A stretch of DNA of 64,000 nt from NCBI GenBank assembly GCA_963995505.1, contig OZ023189.1, positions 14,779,495-14,843,494 on the forward strand, in the 5' to 3' direction. This stretch comes from Hypericum androsaemum (taxonomy: Eukaryota; Streptophyta; Magnoliopsida; Malpighiales; Hypericaceae). The first letter of the stretch is position 1. Each line of letters begins with the position of its first letter. The notes beneath the pieces were generated by a model. It saw nothing but the letters and a program-made list of their open reading frames with translations, ran no database searches and was not told the origin of the DNA. Shown here piece after piece: positions 60,650 through 64,000 of this stretch. The translations under genes and the position numbers were made by a program.

Positions 60650-61359
60650 GAACCTTCAACACTGCTGAGGAAGCTGCAAGAGCTTATGATGCTGAGGCAC
60701 GTCGGATCCGGGGCAAGAAAGCTAAAGTGAACTTCCCTGATGAAGCTTCCCGTGCTTCACCTAAGCGTCAGTCCAAGGCAAACTCTCAGAAAGCAGCTCC
60801 TAAGGCTAACATGAACCAGAATTTTGGTACCACGAGCATGGAAGATGATTTCTTCAGTACTATGAACTTTGTTGAGGAGAAACCATCAATTGATCAGTTC
60901 AGGTTTTCAGAAGCCTACATGACCACTGGAGATGATGGGGTCAAGTCTCTCGCTCCATGCGATGATGCTCGTATTCTTTTCAGTTCTGACCAGAACTCAT
61001 TTGATTGTTCCGAGTTTGGCTGGGGAGAATAGGCACCAAAGACTCCTGAAATCTCATCTGTTCTCTCAGCCACTGCAGAAGTTGATGAATCTTTGTTCAA
61101 GGAGGATGCTAACCCAAAGAAGAAACTGAAACCCTGCTCTGACGATGACGCTGTTGTTGCTAGAGGCAGCGATGAATCAATGTCCGAGGATTTGCTGGGG
61201 TTCGACAACTCTATGAACTTTCAGATGCCATTTCTTGAGAACAACTGGGCCGCTTCACTTGATAGCTTCCTTAATGGAGACTCGACTCAGGATGGCGAAA
61301 ACGGAATGGACCTTTGGAGCTTCGACGATATTCCTGCCTTTTTCGGCGGGGCCTACTAA
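60650..61359 (+). pseudogene. Group VII ERF (RAP2.2/RAP2.12-like) 3' part, with in-frame stop
   Basis: Begins within an AP2 domain ([33 protein letters not shown]) right after a T-rich tract ending TTTTAG, so the exon may start inside the WLG|TF turn. The tail carries group VII features: [33 protein letters not shown] and the terminal LWSFDDIPAFF. These factors activate hypoxia genes and are normally controlled by an N-terminal MCGGAI degron. That N-terminus and the first half of the AP2 domain are not found upstream, where a TIR element sits, and TAG at 61030-61032 breaks the frame after FGWGE. I see no way to make a working DNA-binding domain. An upstream exon lost to deletion is the simplest reading. 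Confidence 0.82.
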
Positions 61360-62589
61360 GCAAGCATACCATCAATCTTTTTCCAAGCTTTTGTAAATAA
61401 GGCTACAAGCTCGTGAGTTCGCCCCTCTAATAGGTTTATTTAGTTCATATAACTACGTATACAACGTCTTTGTTCGTCGCAATCAAGCGTTCTTCTCATC
61501 CTTTCGCTGCGTTGTTGGGATGGATGGTTGCCCTGGTGTGAAGAAGAAGAAGTTCGGAGTTGCAGTTATCGCTGAACATGCTCATGCTCCTTGTATTGTC
61601 CATCTAGTTAGGTTCTTGCACAACATTTTGCGACATTTGACTTGGACTTTGGATGTTGAACTTGACTGGTTTTGTGTATGTAATTTGTATTGGAAAACTA
61701 AAACTGTATAATTCTCAAGCTTGCTGTTGCTATTACTATTTAAGGTCTAACATGAGGCTGAGGCCACCATTTTTGAACGTTCGTGGCTCAACTTTACCGA
61801 CTCCAACCTGTATGATTTTGAGGCAGGATTAGGTGCTTTCGAGGTTAAACCCCTCGTGTTTCTTTTTCTTGCTTTGAGGCAAAATATTTTTCTTCGACTG
61901 AAAAAAAATAATGCGTGGTGGCAGATTGACTGTCCAATGATAAAAAAATGGTAAAATGTAATGAATAAAGAGTGCATGACATTTACCATTTGGTGTAGTT
62001 TGTCGAAAAACTGAAAGTTCAAATTTTTTTACGGGGTGGTAAGAATAAGTCATTTTTGGTAGATGGTATTATTCAAATGGTAAAATTCTATTCATCGAAC
62101 CTGGAGAAGCTAGTTTTTTTTTACCGTTTCTTGTTATTGTTTGGACTTTGACCAAGGGGTCTGAAAATGTCAAAGCTTTTAATTTGTCCAACTTGGTAAC
62201 TACGCGTACTAGAGCTTTTTGTTTTGAATAATGCCCAATGGACGACAATTTCGTGATTAGTCTTTTGGTTTTCTCTATCGTCCTTGTCGCCCGGCAAGCA
62301 ATCAAATGTATAAGCGAAATGCAATGAACTTCGAAATAGTGCTTTAATTTACCATCCAAAATAATTCGATAAAAATCGAATCTAAATACTGAAAACTTAC
62401 CCAAAAAATAATAATGTGTAGACACGTGGGAGGGAAAAAATGCAACCAAAAAAGCTGATGGGAGTGCAAGTTTTTAGGTACAATCATACCAGTACTAATG
62501 CATTCGATTTAGTCAAAATTCCAAAATTAAACATGTTTGGAAGATAATAGTATTAGAATAGGTTGTTATAAATTCAGCAACTTCGAGAA
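61360..62589. other. ERF-relic 3' flank and intergenic DNA
   Basis: Probably former 3'UTR up to about 61730, then AT-rich sequence without a recognised feature. Confidence 0.4.
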
Positions 62590-62945
62590 CAAAATGCGCA
62601 AAGAATACGGACACAAGAGATTACGTAGTTCGGCCTAATGACTACGTACACAGAAAGAAAATATAACTTTTATTGATGAATCCGAGTCACAAAGCCATAC
62701 AAAACCTTGAGTAACACGTCCCTATATAATGGACGAATTCTTGGAGTACAAAAAACCATTATAGTTCATTCCATGAGTAAAAAATAAGAGTCCGAGCAAA
62801 ATAGAAAAATTCTTGCAGTGCACCTTAGTGGCGCTAGTCTCTTAGCGGTTGCTACTTGCTGGGCCTTCAAAAATCTCACATTTTGTACTCTACCCTTGCA
62901 AGTGCTAGGACTCTAGCGACCGCTAGGCCTGCCACTTATCCACAT
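62590..62945. repeat. Possible retrotransposon LTR remnant
   Basis: GAGATTACGTAGTTCGGC followed by GACTACGTACAC resembles a block found in many plant LTRs and TRIM elements. No second copy, PBS or TSD in the window. Confidence 0.35.
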
Positions 62946-63023
62946 TATTGATTTTGTCGATATTTCGAGTTTTTGCCCAATATGGTGTTATTGTAGACGT
63001 ATAATACCCAAAAAGGTGTTATT

Positions 63024-64000
63024 GTTCGAAAAATTCCCAAAATGGTGTTCCTTTTCCAGTTCGAAAAAAAATTCGACATGGGGACCTTAGATCAAATTTT
63101 TTTTCCGACCTGGGATCAAATCGAAAAAAGGATTCGAATTCCGTGGTCGAACGCGTGTTTTCGACCTGGGACCAAAATCGAAAAAACATTTCGACCTGGG
63201 ACCAAAATCAAAATTTGTTTCGACCAAGGACCAAATTTGCCTTATATTTTTGAAAAATAGGTCTGAGTTTATTTAAATATCTTTTTTTCTGTAATTTTAA
63301 ATTTTTGGGTGGCTCGCGTTAGTTTGTATATTTGACACGCTAACTAATATAAATCATATGTCGGTACGAGACCCAAAAATTCTGATTTTATTAATATGAA
63401 GGTCTTTTTAAATTTACATTTTCAAATTTAAATTCTAACAAACTAATGCGACATACAGTTTATATTAGTTGGCATGTCAAATATACAAACTTGAGCTACC
63501 AAAAAATTTAAAAGTACAAAAAAAGAAATTTAAATAAATTCAGAACCTTTTTCAAAATTTTAATACAAATTTGATCCGAGATCGAAAAAAATTTTGATTT
63601 TGGTCCCAGGTCGAATTTTTTTTCGATTTTGGTCCCAAGTCGAAAAGATTCTTTCGATAATTATTTTTTCAATTTTCGGCATGCATGTGAAATTCCAGGA
63701 CTACTGTACTGATAAGTATATTTTAACTTACATTTATATATGTATATATATTATTTAAAAGATTAAAAAAGAAACCGTGTTTCAACCTAGGGACTTTGTC
63801 GAATTTTTTATTCGATCGGGGACCCAGGTCGAAATTTTTTTTCAACCTGGGTACCAGGCCGAAAACAAGCGTTCGACCATGGAAGTCGAAACCTTTTTTC
63901 GATTTGATCCCAGGTCGAAAAAAAATCGATCTAAGGTCCCCAGGTCGAATTTTTTTTTCGACCTGGAAAAGGAACACCATTTTGGGAATTTTTCGAACAG
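63024..64000. mobile_element. Large foldback element, right edge at or beyond the window
   Basis: The left arm starts TGTTCGAAAAATTCCC and the window ends in the complement GGGAATTTTTCGAACA. The arms share TTCGACCTGGGACCAAAAT-like blocks and, nearer the centre (~63400), a paired stretch around GTTTGTATATTTGACA. The right arm is longer through a ~110-bp insert near 63655-63770. TSD not visible because the right edge is cut. Non-coding. Confidence 0.75.

Overview
The window is nuclear DNA of a dicot flowering plant. It has GT-AG introns, long AT-rich intergenic stretches, plant-specific gene families (R2R3-MYB, IQD, AP2/ERF, CIP7-like) and a plant Athila retrotransposon. The sequence alone does not give the species. 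Gene density is low and most of the DNA is transposon-derived, mainly short inverted-repeat elements for which I could often find target-site duplications (TSDs).

Layout. 1-729: 3' end of an IQ67-domain (IQD) gene. 730-13.9 kb: gene desert with hAT-type MITEs, SINE-like units and a 365-bp direct repeat. 14.0-15.5 kb: intact three-exon R2R3-MYB gene of MYB103 type (secondary wall). 17.7-18.3 kb (minus): three-exon mitochondrial ribosomal protein bL34m with site II promoter motifs. 18.7-21.5 kb (minus): decayed COP1-interacting-protein-7-like gene. 22.6-23.8 kb: Mutator-like (MULE) element. 24.1-37.5 kb: nested transposon complex. 39.7-44.4 kb (minus): decayed PUM23/NOP9-type Pumilio gene. 45.0-47.2 kb: poly(A)-ended retroposon with a LINE-ORF1-like protein. 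50.8-52.6 kb: subtilase 5' fragment broken by a Gypsy gag/LTR fragment. 58.0-58.7 kb: LINE reverse-transcriptase tail. 60.6-61.4 kb: decayed group VII ERF exon. 63.0-64.0 kb: large foldback.

The most striking region is 24.1-37.5 kb. An old MULE (MULE-A; TSD TAATTTATT) took two insertions. One is a near-pristine 10.9-kb Athila retrotransposon with a single 1,831-residue gag-pol frame, 1,584-bp LTRs with one difference noticed, and TSD ATATG, sitting in MULE-A's left terminal repeat. The other is MULE-B (TSD AAACAAAAA), a related element with ~280-bp terminal inverted repeats that carries an open group IX ERF transcription-factor gene. The ERF frame runs through MULE-B's right inverted repeat, which supplies 88 new C-terminal residues including a long Lys/Arg run. 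This is a candidate chimeric transcription factor made by a Pack-MULE.

A second theme is gene decay. The CIP7-like, PUM23-like, subtilase and group VII ERF genes all carry stops, frameshifts or truncation, while IQD, MYB103 and bL34m look intact. This fits a fractionating duplicate region whose working copies lie elsewhere, but that is inference.
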